A stretch of 26,598 bases of DNA from a virus. Below the pieces are notes generated by a model. That model did not search any database and was not told the origin of the DNA. It worked only from the letters and a program-made list of their open reading frames with translations. A program made the translations under genes and the position numbers. The DNA lies in IMG/VR virus record IMGVR_UViG_3300044611_000796, positions 1-26,598 of that record; one strand, 5' to 3'. How positions within the stretch are numbered: the first letter of the stretch is position 1; each line of letters opens with the position of its first letter. Of the stretch, positions 21,566 to 25,903 are shown piece after piece.

Positions 21566-21802
21566 TTACCAATTTTTTCCGTAGTTTGGTTCAGTTCCAT
21601 ATTCCCAATCATCATAATCTTCATCATTTCTTATTTTTTCATGAAGATCAGTTTGTTTCTTAAGGTCATGATGTGGTGCCAAGTCGTGCATAATCTCTTG
21701 GAGAACCTTTTTTTTCGGTTCGGGAGTGTAATCAGTCACTAAATGTGTTGTTCCCCACATTTTATACATGTAATTTTGATCTCTATCTGTGTTTTTGTAC
21801 AT
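21566..21802 (-). CDS. Small hypothetical phage protein (78 aa)
   Basis: I do not recognise a family. The protein starts MYKNTDRDQNYMYKMWGTTH and is very hydrophilic, with a His/Lys/Asp-rich middle (MHDLAPHHDLKKQTDLHEK) and an acidic, aromatic end (NDEDYDDWEYG). No membrane segment or signal peptide is seen. The ATG at 21802 is supported by an AGGA sequence about 7 nt upstream. It lies 33 nt after the 210-aa gene and 37 nt before gp25. The MYK(I/M) motif near its start also appears near the end of the 210-aa protein (DDYMYKIG), which may be coincidence. It could be an accessory virion or assembly protein by context only. Confidence 0.7.
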   Translation of the reverse strand: MYKNTDRDQNYMYKMWGTTHLVTDYTPEPKKKVLQEIMHDLAPHHDLKKQTDLHEKIRNDEDYDDWEYGTEPNYGKNW

Positions 21803-21813
21803 ACATTTCCTAA

Positions 21814-21831
21814 TTCTAAGGTGAATTAGAA
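21814..21831. other. Small hairpin between the 210-aa and 78-aa genes
   Basis: TTCTAA and TTAGAA form a 6-bp inverted repeat around a 6-nt loop. It sits just before the ribosome site of the 78-aa gene on the minus strand and has no U-run in that direction. On the plus strand it is followed by CTTTTT, but no plus-strand gene precedes it. It may affect translation of the 78-aa gene or stabilise RNA ends, or it may be chance. Confidence 0.3.
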
Positions 21832-21835
21832 CTTT

Positions 21836-22468
21836 TTACGGGGTTTCTATCCCGATTTTGTACATATAATCGTCGGAGGTTTCGATTTTTCTCTTATTTT
21901 CCACTGAGTATTCATTCATATCTATAAGATATCCAGGATTTTGTGTAATCCTATTATGAATCCAGGCATCGTCGTACCATAAGATCTTATTATTTGGATA
22001 TGCATAGAAATTTCCATCATCCATTTTAAAGAAATGAGCGCATTTGTGCTCCGGGGTTTCACTAAAATTGGTATTCAAAGTCGATTTTGATTCCCAAGAC
22101 CAATCCATAGTGAACATGTAGGTGCCTTCTTTCTTTTCACCCTTATAATTGATTAGTTCTGCTCTTAGTCCAGCAAGTCTTGAGCGAATTTGAACATCAA
22201 TATAAGGTGAGAAGCAATCCCACCACATGCATTCTTCTAATTTTGGTACAGGTGCATCTGGTTTCCAGCAAAATGCATGAATAGGTCTTCTTGTCCAGTT
22301 CACACCATTCTCCAGAAATGCCTCAAATAAAGGAACTCTTTTCTCAAGGGATGCTACGGAGTGAACATCACATAAAGTGACCTCACCGTGACCGCTTTGG
22401 TGATTGTGTAAGAACTCATTACGAATGTAACAAGTAAAAGTTGGAAGATTGTGATTTAAGTATGCCAT
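21836..22468 (-). CDS. Hypothetical protein, Trp/Cys-rich (210 aa)
   Basis: I cannot assign a family. The 210-residue protein is soluble-looking, with many aromatics. A patch around residues 62-90 (CWKPDAPVPK, CMWWDCFSPY) holds three Cys and three Trp. A central MDWSWESKS segment and a C-terminal NKILWYDDAWIHN segment resemble beta-strand edges of a globular fold. An early His-rich stretch (NEFLHNHQSGHGEVT) could bind metal, but there is no known motif. The start at 22468 gives MAYLNHNLPTFTCYIRNEF; no strong Shine-Dalgarno is visible, since the preceding bases are mostly the U-tract of the upstream terminator. Its position next to gp25 suggests late expression, but its job is unknown. Confidence 0.75.
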   Translation of the reverse strand: MAYLNHNLPTFTCYIRNEFLHNHQSGHGEVTLCDVHSVASLEKRVPLFEAFLENGVNWTRRPIHAFCWKPDAPVPKLEECMWWDCFSPYIDVQIRSRLAGLRAELINYKGEKKEGTYMFTMDWSWESKSTLNTNFSETPEHKCAHFFKMDDGNFYAYPNNKILWYDDAWIHNRITQNPGYLIDMNEYSVENKRKIETSDDYMYKIGIETP

Positions 22469-22480
22469 AGTATTTGTATT

Positions 22481-22507
22481 AAAAAAGCATGTAAATTAAT
22501 ACATGCT
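22481..22507 (-). terminator. Intrinsic terminator after the 44-aa gene
   Basis: On the minus strand AGCATGTA and TACATGCT form a perfect 8-bp stem with a 6-nt loop, followed at once by a run of six T (one in the stem). It lies 10 nt past the stop of the 44-aa gene, which is exactly where a rho-independent terminator should be. The 210-aa gene starts only 13 nt beyond the T run, so that gene needs read-through or its own promoter. Confidence 0.8.
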
Positions 22508-22517
22508 CACTTGAATA

Positions 22518-22652
22518 TTATTTACCTTGACCCCTATAACGCTTACGGGCAACATTACGACTTGTTGCACTATATTTAGTATTTTTTCCATCACCTTGTC
22601 GAGTATTTTTTGGAGTACTCTCAATCTTCATTTCTTTCTTTGATACTGCCAT
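22518..22652 (-). CDS. Very basic 44-aa phage peptide
   Basis: The frame encodes MAVSKKEMKIESTPKNTRQG and ends with an Arg-rich tail (SRNVARKRYRGQGK). Thirteen of 44 residues are Lys or Arg against three acidic ones, with many Gly/Ser/Thr, so it is probably a disordered nucleic-acid- or ribosome-binding peptide; that is inference. GGAG lies 12 nt before the ATG as a ribosome site. It is a self-contained unit: a sigma-70-like promoter at 22758-22787 upstream and an intrinsic terminator at 22481-22507 right after its stop, which argues strongly that it is a real gene despite its size. Similar short basic proteins occur in T4-like cyanophages as far as I recall, without known function. Confidence 0.8.
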   Translation of the reverse strand: MAVSKKEMKIESTPKNTRQGDGKNTKYSATSRNVARKRYRGQGK

Positions 22653-22720
22653 TTTAAATTTTCTCCAATTTGGTTTAAAAGACGGATTTTTACACGGATT
22701 TTGTAGTTTATATAAATCAC

Positions 22721-22757
22721 AAAAAACCCTATAAGACTGTTAAAATCTTATAGGGTT
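22721..22757 (-). terminator. Intrinsic terminator after the glycosyltransferase gene
   Basis: AACCCTATAAGA (22746-22757 on the minus strand) pairs perfectly over 12 bp with TCTTATAGGGTT around a 9-nt loop, followed on the minus strand by TTTTGTGATT. It lies about 50 nt past the stop of the glycosyltransferase gene. The first base of the 5' arm is directly adjacent to the TATAAT box of the next promoter. Confidence 0.85.
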
Positions 22758-22787
22758 ATTATATCATATAATGACTGAAAACGTCAA
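22758..22787 (-). promoter_or_regulatory. Sigma-70-like promoter for the 44-aa gene
   Basis: The minus strand reads TTGACG, an 18-nt spacer and TATAAT, with a TGA just before the -10 box (extended -10 type). Expected start of transcription is near 22751, inside the 5' arm of the adjacent terminator hairpin. The only gene before the next terminator is the 44-aa one. Confidence 0.65.
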
Positions 22788-22808
22788 GAAGGAACTTAGA
22801 GTCCAGAC

Positions 22809-23558
22809 TCAGATAATTCTAGTCTTTTCATGACCAACTCGAATTCTTGGATCACACCAAATCTCATAACCTGCTTCTTTTGCATCTAAACAGAATGAGA
22901 CATCCTCGCCACACATGTCCTGCACTTCACCACTCTCAAATTGTTGCATCTTCGGAGCAAACCAAGGATATTCTAGATTTTCAAATACACCCTTCTTGAT
23001 TAGAACCCAACCAAATCCTGTGTAATCTACTGTAAACGGTTTGCGACGTTTGCTCATGGTTTCAATTGTTTCATGATTCATAACACCACCATTGCTTCTA
23101 AAATCTTCTTCTTCCAACCAATGAGCAACTGAGGTGGTCATACCATCTTCGGTACAATACCAACCTGCTGCAATGTCTTTATCCATTGCAACAAGACGAT
23201 AGAATTTTTCAGTGTCAAATACAATATCACTATCAATCCATAGTTGATAATCATAATTCAGTTTCCCATCCCAAGGAACTTGCTTTGGTCCTCTGAGAAC
23301 ATTTGCTCCTAAACACTTACATCTCGCAAAATTAACCATACTTGAATAATCTTGTGAAATCTGAATACTTGCTCCGCTCTGTACTAAATCAAAACATAGC
23401 TGAACAAAGTTCTTCAAATACGTATAAGATACTCCTCGTCCTGGCAAACAAAATACCACAGACTTTCCACGAATCATTTCTTTTGCTGCATCTAAATTAA
23501 ATTCATCAGAAGATGATACTTTAGGTGCTACTGTTTTAACTGTAAATCCTTTAGCCAT
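22809..23558 (-). CDS. Glycosyltransferase, GT-A type
   Basis: This 249-residue soluble protein has the hallmarks of a GT-A nucleotide-sugar transferase. These are a DxD motif in LWIDSDIVF (DSD at residues 109-111) for metal and donor binding, a later GEDVSFC motif at 217-223 typical of the acceptor and catalytic region, and VGHEKT with His243 as a likely third metal ligand. An early SVVFCLPGRGVSYTYLKNF segment (33-51) fits the first Rossmann-like strand and loop. Proteins of this kind are common in T4-like cyanophages, where the sugar acceptor (virion protein, DNA or host glycan) is usually unknown. The frame starts at ATG 23558 with a weak purine-rich leader (GTGAAAAAAA). It has its own promoter at 23584-23612 and a terminator after it, so it may be transcribed alone. 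Confidence 0.8.
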   Translation of the reverse strand: MAKGFTVKTVAPKVSSSDEFNLDAAKEMIRGKSVVFCLPGRGVSYTYLKNFVQLCFDLVQSGASIQISQDYSSMVNFARCKCLGANVLRGPKQVPWDGKLNYDYQLWIDSDIVFDTEKFYRLVAMDKDIAAGWYCTEDGMTTSVAHWLEEEDFRSNGGVMNHETIETMSKRRKPFTVDYTGFGWVLIKKGVFENLEYPWFAPKMQQFESGEVQDMCGEDVSFCLDAKEAGYEIWCDPRIRVGHEKTRII

Positions 23559-23583
23559 AAATTTTTTTCACTATACATTTGAT

Positions 23584-23612
23584 ATTATACCATTACAATT
23601 TACTCATTGCAA
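23584..23612 (-). promoter_or_regulatory. Sigma-70-like promoter for the glycosyltransferase
   Basis: The minus strand reads TTGCAA, a 17-nt spacer and TATAAT, with TGG before the -10 box as in extended -10 promoters. It lies just downstream of the 56-aa gene, whose last codons overlap only the gap before the -35 box, and 25 nt before the glycosyltransferase ATG. Confidence 0.65.
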
Positions 23613-23770
23613 GGTACTTCGTTATTATTTAGAGATACTGTGATATCTTCGTTTCCTCCCCCACTCGTCCATACAAGTCCTCTGACCAATTTCAGTTTTT
23701 CCTGTAAGTCTTTCTGGGGAATTTCCTCGATTATATTCACACCCCGAACTGAAATATTATAAGTATTCAT
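23600..23770 (-). CDS. Small hypothetical phage protein (56 aa)
   Basis: The frame encodes MNTYNISVRGVNIIEEIPQK, then an amphipathic helix-like DLQEKLKLVRGLVW and a TSGGGNEDITVSLNN strand-like end. The pattern suggests a small beta-alpha-beta fold, but I do not recognise a family. GAAGAAG immediately before the ATG is a good ribosome site. It overlaps the end of the 50-aa gene by 14 bases in another frame, a sign of coupled expression. No membrane or signal segment is seen. Codon use looks like the neighbouring genes. Confidence 0.72.
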   Translation of the reverse strand: MNTYNISVRGVNIIEEIPQKDLQEKLKLVRGLVWTSGGGNEDITVSLNNNEVPCNE

Positions 23771-23909
23771 CTTCTTCTATCTTTCGAAATAAATCTTCAA
23801 CATCTTTTCTTAAACTATCATTGATTACTAACATCTTATCAACATCTAAACGATATTGAATCGTCTCCAATAATACATCTTTCTCATAATCGTCAAATTC
23901 AAATTTCAT
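23757..23909 (-). CDS. Small acidic hypothetical phage protein (50 aa)
   Basis: The frame encodes MKFEFDDYEKDVLLETIQYR and ends DLFRKIEEDEYL. It is acidic and predicted to be mostly helical, with repeated Leu/Ile spacing (LLETIQYRLDVDKMLVINDSL) that could form a helical hairpin. AAGGG four bases before the ATG is a clear Shine-Dalgarno and decides the start. It is the first gene downstream of the large non-coding region at 23910-25080 and overlaps the next gene by 14 nt. I do not recognise a family; proteins like this are common in cyanophage small-gene modules. Confidence 0.72.
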   Translation of the reverse strand: MKFEFDDYEKDVLLETIQYRLDVDKMLVINDSLRKDVEDLFRKIEEDEYL

Positions 23910-23973
23910 AACCCTTACGCATTTTTACTCTTTTGTTTTTATATAGCATTTTAACCTTTTTGAATAAAAATTT

Positions 23974-23981
23974 TTCCGGAA
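23974..23981. other. AT-flanked TTCCGGAA palindrome
   Basis: A perfect 8-bp palindrome is flanked by imperfectly complementary A/T runs (AAAAATTT on one side, ATTTTTTT on the other). It lies in the leader of the 50-aa gene. It could be a weak bidirectional terminator, a leader hairpin or a protein site; the evidence is thin. Confidence 0.3.
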
Positions 23982-24058
23982 ATTTTTTTATTTTATTCTC
24001 AATCTCTCGAACGTTTTCAAAGGTTTGTAGGTTAGGGTAGTTTGCTTTTTTAGCTTTA

Positions 24059-24067
24059 GGGGGGGGG
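24059..24067. repeat. G9 homopolymer tract
   Basis: Nine consecutive G on the plus strand in a very AT-rich neighbourhood. It lies in the leader between a possible minus-strand promoter (24085-24113) and the 50-aa gene. Long G tracts are prone to slippage and to sequencing error. Confidence 0.85.
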
Positions 24068-24084
24068 CATCGGTTAGGTATAAG

Positions 24085-24113
24085 AATACAACAACACAAA
24101 ATATAACTGTCAA
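24085..24113 (-). promoter_or_regulatory. Possible promoter driving the 50/56-aa genes
   Basis: The minus strand reads TTGACA (perfect -35), a 17-nt spacer and TGTATT (four of six matches to the -10 consensus). Transcription would start near 24078 and give a leader of about 170 nt before the 50-aa gene. The -35 box overlaps a palindrome at 24112-24127. Confidence 0.4.
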
Positions 24114-24127
24114 AACAGTGCTGTTTT
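24112..24127. promoter_or_regulatory. Palindrome over a -35 box, possible operator
   Basis: AAAACAG and CTGTTTT form 7-bp inverted arms around TG. The element overlaps the TTGACA box of the promoter at 24085-24113, the position expected of a repressor site. No repressor gene is recognised in the window. Confidence 0.4.
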
Positions 24128-24180
24128 ATTATAATAAACGAACAATGACGAATACTTTATATTCATTACTGTGTTATAAA

Positions 24181-24399
24181 AATAATAAACTATATGGGGG
24201 GTGTCCTTATAACGAAGAGCACGATATAAGTGCTTATACAACACTGTCAGATTCAAATAATAAACTGTATGGGGGGTGTGGATAAAGACGAAGTGCTTCT
24301 AAAGTATAAGACAGTGAGACTACAAGTGAGTACACAGAACTATATACAACGAATAGTATAGCACAGGACGAACCGAATAGCAAACTGTATGGGAGGTGT
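24181..24399 (+). repeat. Three dispersed 24-bp repeats with a G-rich core
   Basis: Copies start at 24181, 24256 and 24376 and end at 24204, 24279 and 24399. The shared sequence is AATAATAAACTGTAT followed by a G6 run (GGGAGG in copy 3) and TGT. Copies 1 and 2 differ at one position; copy 3 differs at two to three. Spacings are 75 and 120 bp. Copy 2 continues into TGTGGATAA (24277-24285), the exact reverse complement of the E. coli DnaA box TTATCCACA. No coding frame follows these repeats. Confidence 0.85.
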
Positions 24400-24460
24400 C
24401 TAATAACGATACTGTTATATTATTATACTATAAGACAATTATATGTTTATACTATGAGTA

Positions 24461-24570
24461 CAACGAAGTGTTATGACGAACTGTTATGTATAACGAAGTC
24501 TTATGACGAAGTTCTATGAATAACGAACTGTTTTCCACAGGATATAACGAACTCTGTGGAATATAACGAA
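24461..24570 (+). repeat. ACGAA iteron-like array with 30-bp tandem units
   Basis: ACGAA occurs 13 times on the plus strand between 24138 and 24570. In the dense part the positions are 24463, 24476, 24493, 24506, 24523, 24547 and 24566. The 13/17 alternation defines a 30-bp unit repeated at 24461-24490 and 24491-24520, with a third unit whose second half becomes a TTTTCCACA box. The repeats are degenerate (AACGAAGTGTTATGACGAA and similar). The array adjoins the DnaA-box cluster, the arrangement seen in iteron-type origins. Confidence 0.8.
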
Positions 24571-24740
24571 TAGTTTTCCACAAGTTTTCCACAGGTTTTG
24601 AATAGTTTTCCACAGGGCAATTCTTATAAACCCTTGCAAACACTACAAATTATTATAAACCTGTGGAAAACTATTCTGTGAAAATCATTACTTTCCCCTA
24701 TAGGAAATGAATGAAACCTGTGGAAAACTATTTTTCCACA
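24531..24740. other. Cluster of seven DnaA-type boxes, candidate replication origin
   Basis: Exact TTTTCCACA occurs at 24531-24539, 24574-24582, 24585-24593, 24606-24614 and 24732-24740 on the plus strand, and at 24662-24670 and 24719-24727 on the minus strand. Near matches lie at 24555-24563 and 24677-24685. TTTTCCACA is the DnaA-box form of cyanobacterial origins. Boxes are arranged with dyad symmetry: a 17-bp inverted repeat (GAATAGTTTTCCACAGG, 24600-24616, against 24660-24676) and a 19-bp direct repeat AAACCTGTGGAAAACTATT at the 24662 and 24719 boxes. AT-rich stretches at about 24401-24450 and 24940-25050 could unwind. The box cluster is seen directly; origin function is inference. Confidence 0.6.
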
Positions 24741-24742
24741 GG
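24717..24742. repeat. Perfect 11-bp inverted repeat formed by two DnaA-type boxes
   Basis: CCTGTGGAAAA and TTTTCCACAGG face each other around CTAT. The arms are the extended box sequence in opposite orientations. As RNA it would form a stable hairpin, but there is no T run after it on the plus strand (GCACGAG follows), so a terminator role is unlikely. Confidence 0.8.
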
Positions 24743-24814
24743 CACGAGACTTATAAGAATTGTCGAGATTCTGTCAATATGTGTTGTGCCAGTCCTAGGA
24801 GTGTCTGTGTGCCC

Positions 24815-24843
24815 TTGACTTTTTATGGGGTTTATGGTATAAT
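24815..24843 (+). promoter_or_regulatory. Strong plus-strand sigma-70 promoter with no gene downstream
   Basis: The plus strand reads TTGACT, a 17-nt spacer and TATAAT with TGG before the -10 box, close to the ideal sigma-70 promoter. It points opposite to every gene in the window. Transcription would start near 24850 and run through repeats and an AT-rich tract into the antisense strand of the small genes from 25081. The longest plus-strand frames just downstream are only a few codons. Confidence 0.75.
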
Positions 24844-24849
24844 GCGGGC

Positions 24850-24945
24850 TTAGACAACAAGAACTAGAGGGGTTTAGAGAAGCATAAGAACAAGAACTAG
24901 AGGCATTTATAAGTGTCTAGACAGGTTATAAGAACCTTTATATAA
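24850..24945 (+). ncRNA. Possible non-coding transcript from the orphan promoter
   Basis: Predicted from the promoter at 24815-24843; the 3' end is a guess. The segment holds two copies of a 15-mer repeat, a TAGACA...TGTCTA pairing (24851-24856 with 24914-24919) that could close the intervening RNA, a TGTCTAGACA palindrome (24914-24923), and a small AGGTT/AACCT hairpin (24923-24937) followed by TTTATAT that could be a weak terminator. There is no resemblance to tRNA or a known RNA family that I can see. It could be a replication primer, an antisense RNA or a regulator. Confidence 0.3.
24856..24903 (+). repeat. 15-bp direct repeat downstream of the orphan promoter
   Basis: AACAAGAACTAGAGG is present exactly at 24856-24870 and at 24889-24903, 33 bp apart. 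Both copies lie within the first 60 bases of the predicted plus-strand transcript. Confidence 0.85.
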
Positions 24946-25062
24946 CACTATCATTATAACACAACAAAACACTCAACTATGTTTTTTAATACATTTAATT
25001 TAATTATCAATTAAAACATTCTTACATATCAAATGATAATTATCTCTTATGCTTGAGTGTTA
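24938..25062. other. AT-rich gap flanked by a 9-bp inverted repeat
   Basis: This stretch is almost all A and T and has no coding frame beyond a few codons. AACACTCAA (24968-24976) and TTGAGTGTT (25053-25061) are perfect inverted arms enclosing 76 nt that includes the palindromic GATAATTATC. On the minus strand the second arm is followed by TTGTTGTG, so it could act as a loose terminator for the genes ending at 25081. Alternatively it is an unwinding element of the adjacent candidate origin. Confidence 0.4.
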
Positions 25063-25080
25063 ATCTCTTCCATCTGATCT

Positions 25081-25272
25081 TCATTGATTCAATGTAATCA
25101 GTTGTGATTGAATATCTTCAATCTCATTCACATCATCATACTCTGCTAAATCTACTGGATGAAACTCATTCAAATTGATTGTATTATCAGTATAGATCGG
25201 AGCATAGAATAGTTCATACTCTTCACCTAACTTATAAACACAACCGTGATCTTCTTTGTGTAGGATAATCAT
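25081..25272 (-). CDS. Small acidic hypothetical phage protein (63 aa)
   Basis: I chose the ATG at 25272 (MIILHKEDHGCVYKLGEEYE) because it follows the stop of the 42-aa gene by one base. A longer form starting ten codons earlier would overlap that gene by 29 bases. The protein is acidic, with a beta-like first half (CVYKLGEEYELFYAPIY) and an acidic helix-like end (AEYDDVNEIEDIQSQLI). No membrane or signal segment and no recognised family. There is no clear Shine-Dalgarno, so translation is probably coupled to the gene before it. Confidence 0.65.
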   Translation of the reverse strand: MIILHKEDHGCVYKLGEEYELFYAPIYTDNTINLNEFHPVDLAEYDDVNEIEDIQSQLITLNQ

Positions 25273-25273
25273 T

Positions 25274-25402
25274 TCAGTTTTGTTGGCAGAGTTTAATAGC
25301 ATCAGTAATCGAAGTAGTCAAATACTTACAATCACCATTGGTGTTACATACGGCATAAACTTTTTGTTGAGTGTTAATGTCGTAAGTGAAACGGATAGTC
25401 AT
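25274..25402 (-). CDS. Tiny hypothetical phage protein (42 aa)
   Basis: The frame encodes MTIRFTYDINTQQKVYAVCN and ends TDAIKLCQQN. It looks like a beta-hairpin followed by a strand and a short helix (RFTYDI, KVYAV, KYLTTS, ITDAIKLC), and holds three Cys. It lies one base before the 63-aa gene, which supports its reality. No strong ribosome site is visible upstream. I do not recognise a family. Confidence 0.6.
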   Translation of the reverse strand: MTIRFTYDINTQQKVYAVCNTNGDCKYLTTSITDAIKLCQQN

Positions 25403-25444
25403 TAGATCAGTTAATGAATTGATAAAAATCAGGCACCGAGAGAA

Positions 25445-25699
25445 TTAAACTCGTGACAGTGCGTCAGTTTTTTGCTTCGGATTCTGTGTTTGTTTAATCC
25501 AGGTGGAAGTTCTGCGAGAATAAACTTGTGAAGGAAGTTTAGATTTGCCCTGAACTTCATTGATGAGTTCAATGAAGTGAATAAAGAATTGCCTCTCCAT
25601 TCGTTGCTCGGTGGTCATTGCTTGACTCTGAACTTCGTTCATCATAGCACGGATCTGGGGGTTTGTCAAGGGGTCTACGGTTCTTCTACCTATCAGCAT
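25445..25699 (-). CDS. Small hypothetical phage protein (84 aa, start uncertain)
   Basis: The full frame starts MLIGRRTVDPLTNPQIRAMM and ends in a basic tail (RRTSTWIKQTQNPKQKTDAL). The middle (MERQFFIHFIELINEVQ) is a likely amphipathic helix. The ATG at 25699 has AGGG directly against it, which is too close for normal initiation. A strong sigma-70-like promoter at 25641-25669 lies inside this frame, so transcripts from it would use Met28 (25618) or Met34 (25600), giving 57 or 51 residues. The early part still reads like protein, so both forms may be made. No known family. Confidence 0.6.
   Translation of the reverse strand: MLIGRRTVDPLTNPQIRAMMNEVQSQAMTTEQRMERQFFIHFIELINEVQGKSKLPSQVYSRRTSTWIKQTQNPKQKTDALSRV
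25641..25669 (-). promoter_or_regulatory. Sigma-70-like promoter inside the 5' part of the 84-aa frame
   Basis: The minus strand reads TTGACA (perfect), a 17-nt spacer and TATGAT (five of six). Expected start near 25634, which would feed the end of this frame and the 42- and 63-aa genes. Because it overlaps a coding frame it may be chance, but both boxes and the spacing are very good. Confidence 0.5.
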
Positions 25700-25718
25700 C
25701 CCTGATGGGTATAGAAAC

Positions 25719-25889
25719 TCAGAATGATATAACTTTTACCTTGGAACTAGGAAAGAGTTCTTTATGACGTTTGAGTGCAGTTCCAGGTGAAGTGTTCCGA
25801 TACGATTCTAAACTATTCCATTCAATCACATTTGCATTCTCACCATTTTCAACAGAAACAGTAAGAAATTGATTCCAGGTTTGAGTCAT
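25719..25889 (-). CDS. Small hypothetical phage protein (56 aa)
   Basis: I chose the ATG at 25889 (MTQTWNQFLTVSVENGENAN), which lies after the stop of the 84-aa gene at 25904 with a GAGAAA purine stretch before it. A longer 68-residue form starting at 25925 would overlap that gene by 22 bases. The body has NVIEWNSLESYRNTSPGTALKR, and the end is basic (KRHKELFPSSKVKVISF). The pattern of aromatic and polar residues around GTALKRHKE suggests a small helix-turn element, but I cannot claim a DNA-binding fold. Function unknown. Confidence 0.6.
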   Translation of the reverse strand: MTQTWNQFLTVSVENGENANVIEWNSLESYRNTSPGTALKRHKELFPSSKVKVISF

Positions 25890-25903
25890 TTGTTTCTCGT
25901 GAT

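Noticed and set aside
22471-22478. TACAAATA, a near match to the late promoter, before the 210-aa gene
   Set aside because: The start of transcription would fall inside the coding sequence only a few bases from the ATG.
23626-23632. CTAAATA on the minus strand, similar to a late motif proposed in cyanophages
   Set aside because: It lies inside codons of the 56-aa gene in an AT-rich context, and a better sigma-70-type promoter serves the glycosyltransferase.
23899-24099. 66-aa minus-strand frame starting MCCCILIPNRCPPP
   Set aside because: It begins inside the spacer of a likely promoter, depends on reading the G9 tract, has no ribosome site and overlaps the better-supported 50-aa gene.
24452-24643. 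63-aa minus-strand frame over the repeat region
   Set aside because: It is just the translation of the ACGAA repeats and DnaA-type boxes (repeating SLY and VEN pieces), has no ribosome site, and lies in a region better explained as non-coding.
24850-25062. tRNA or known structured RNA in the gene-free region
   Set aside because: No cloverleaf, no T-loop sequence and no acceptor stem could be found.
25042-25085. 14-codon minus-strand frame starting MKIRWKRLTLKH after the 63-aa gene
   Set aside because: It overlaps the preceding stop as coupled genes do, but it is too short and has no further support.
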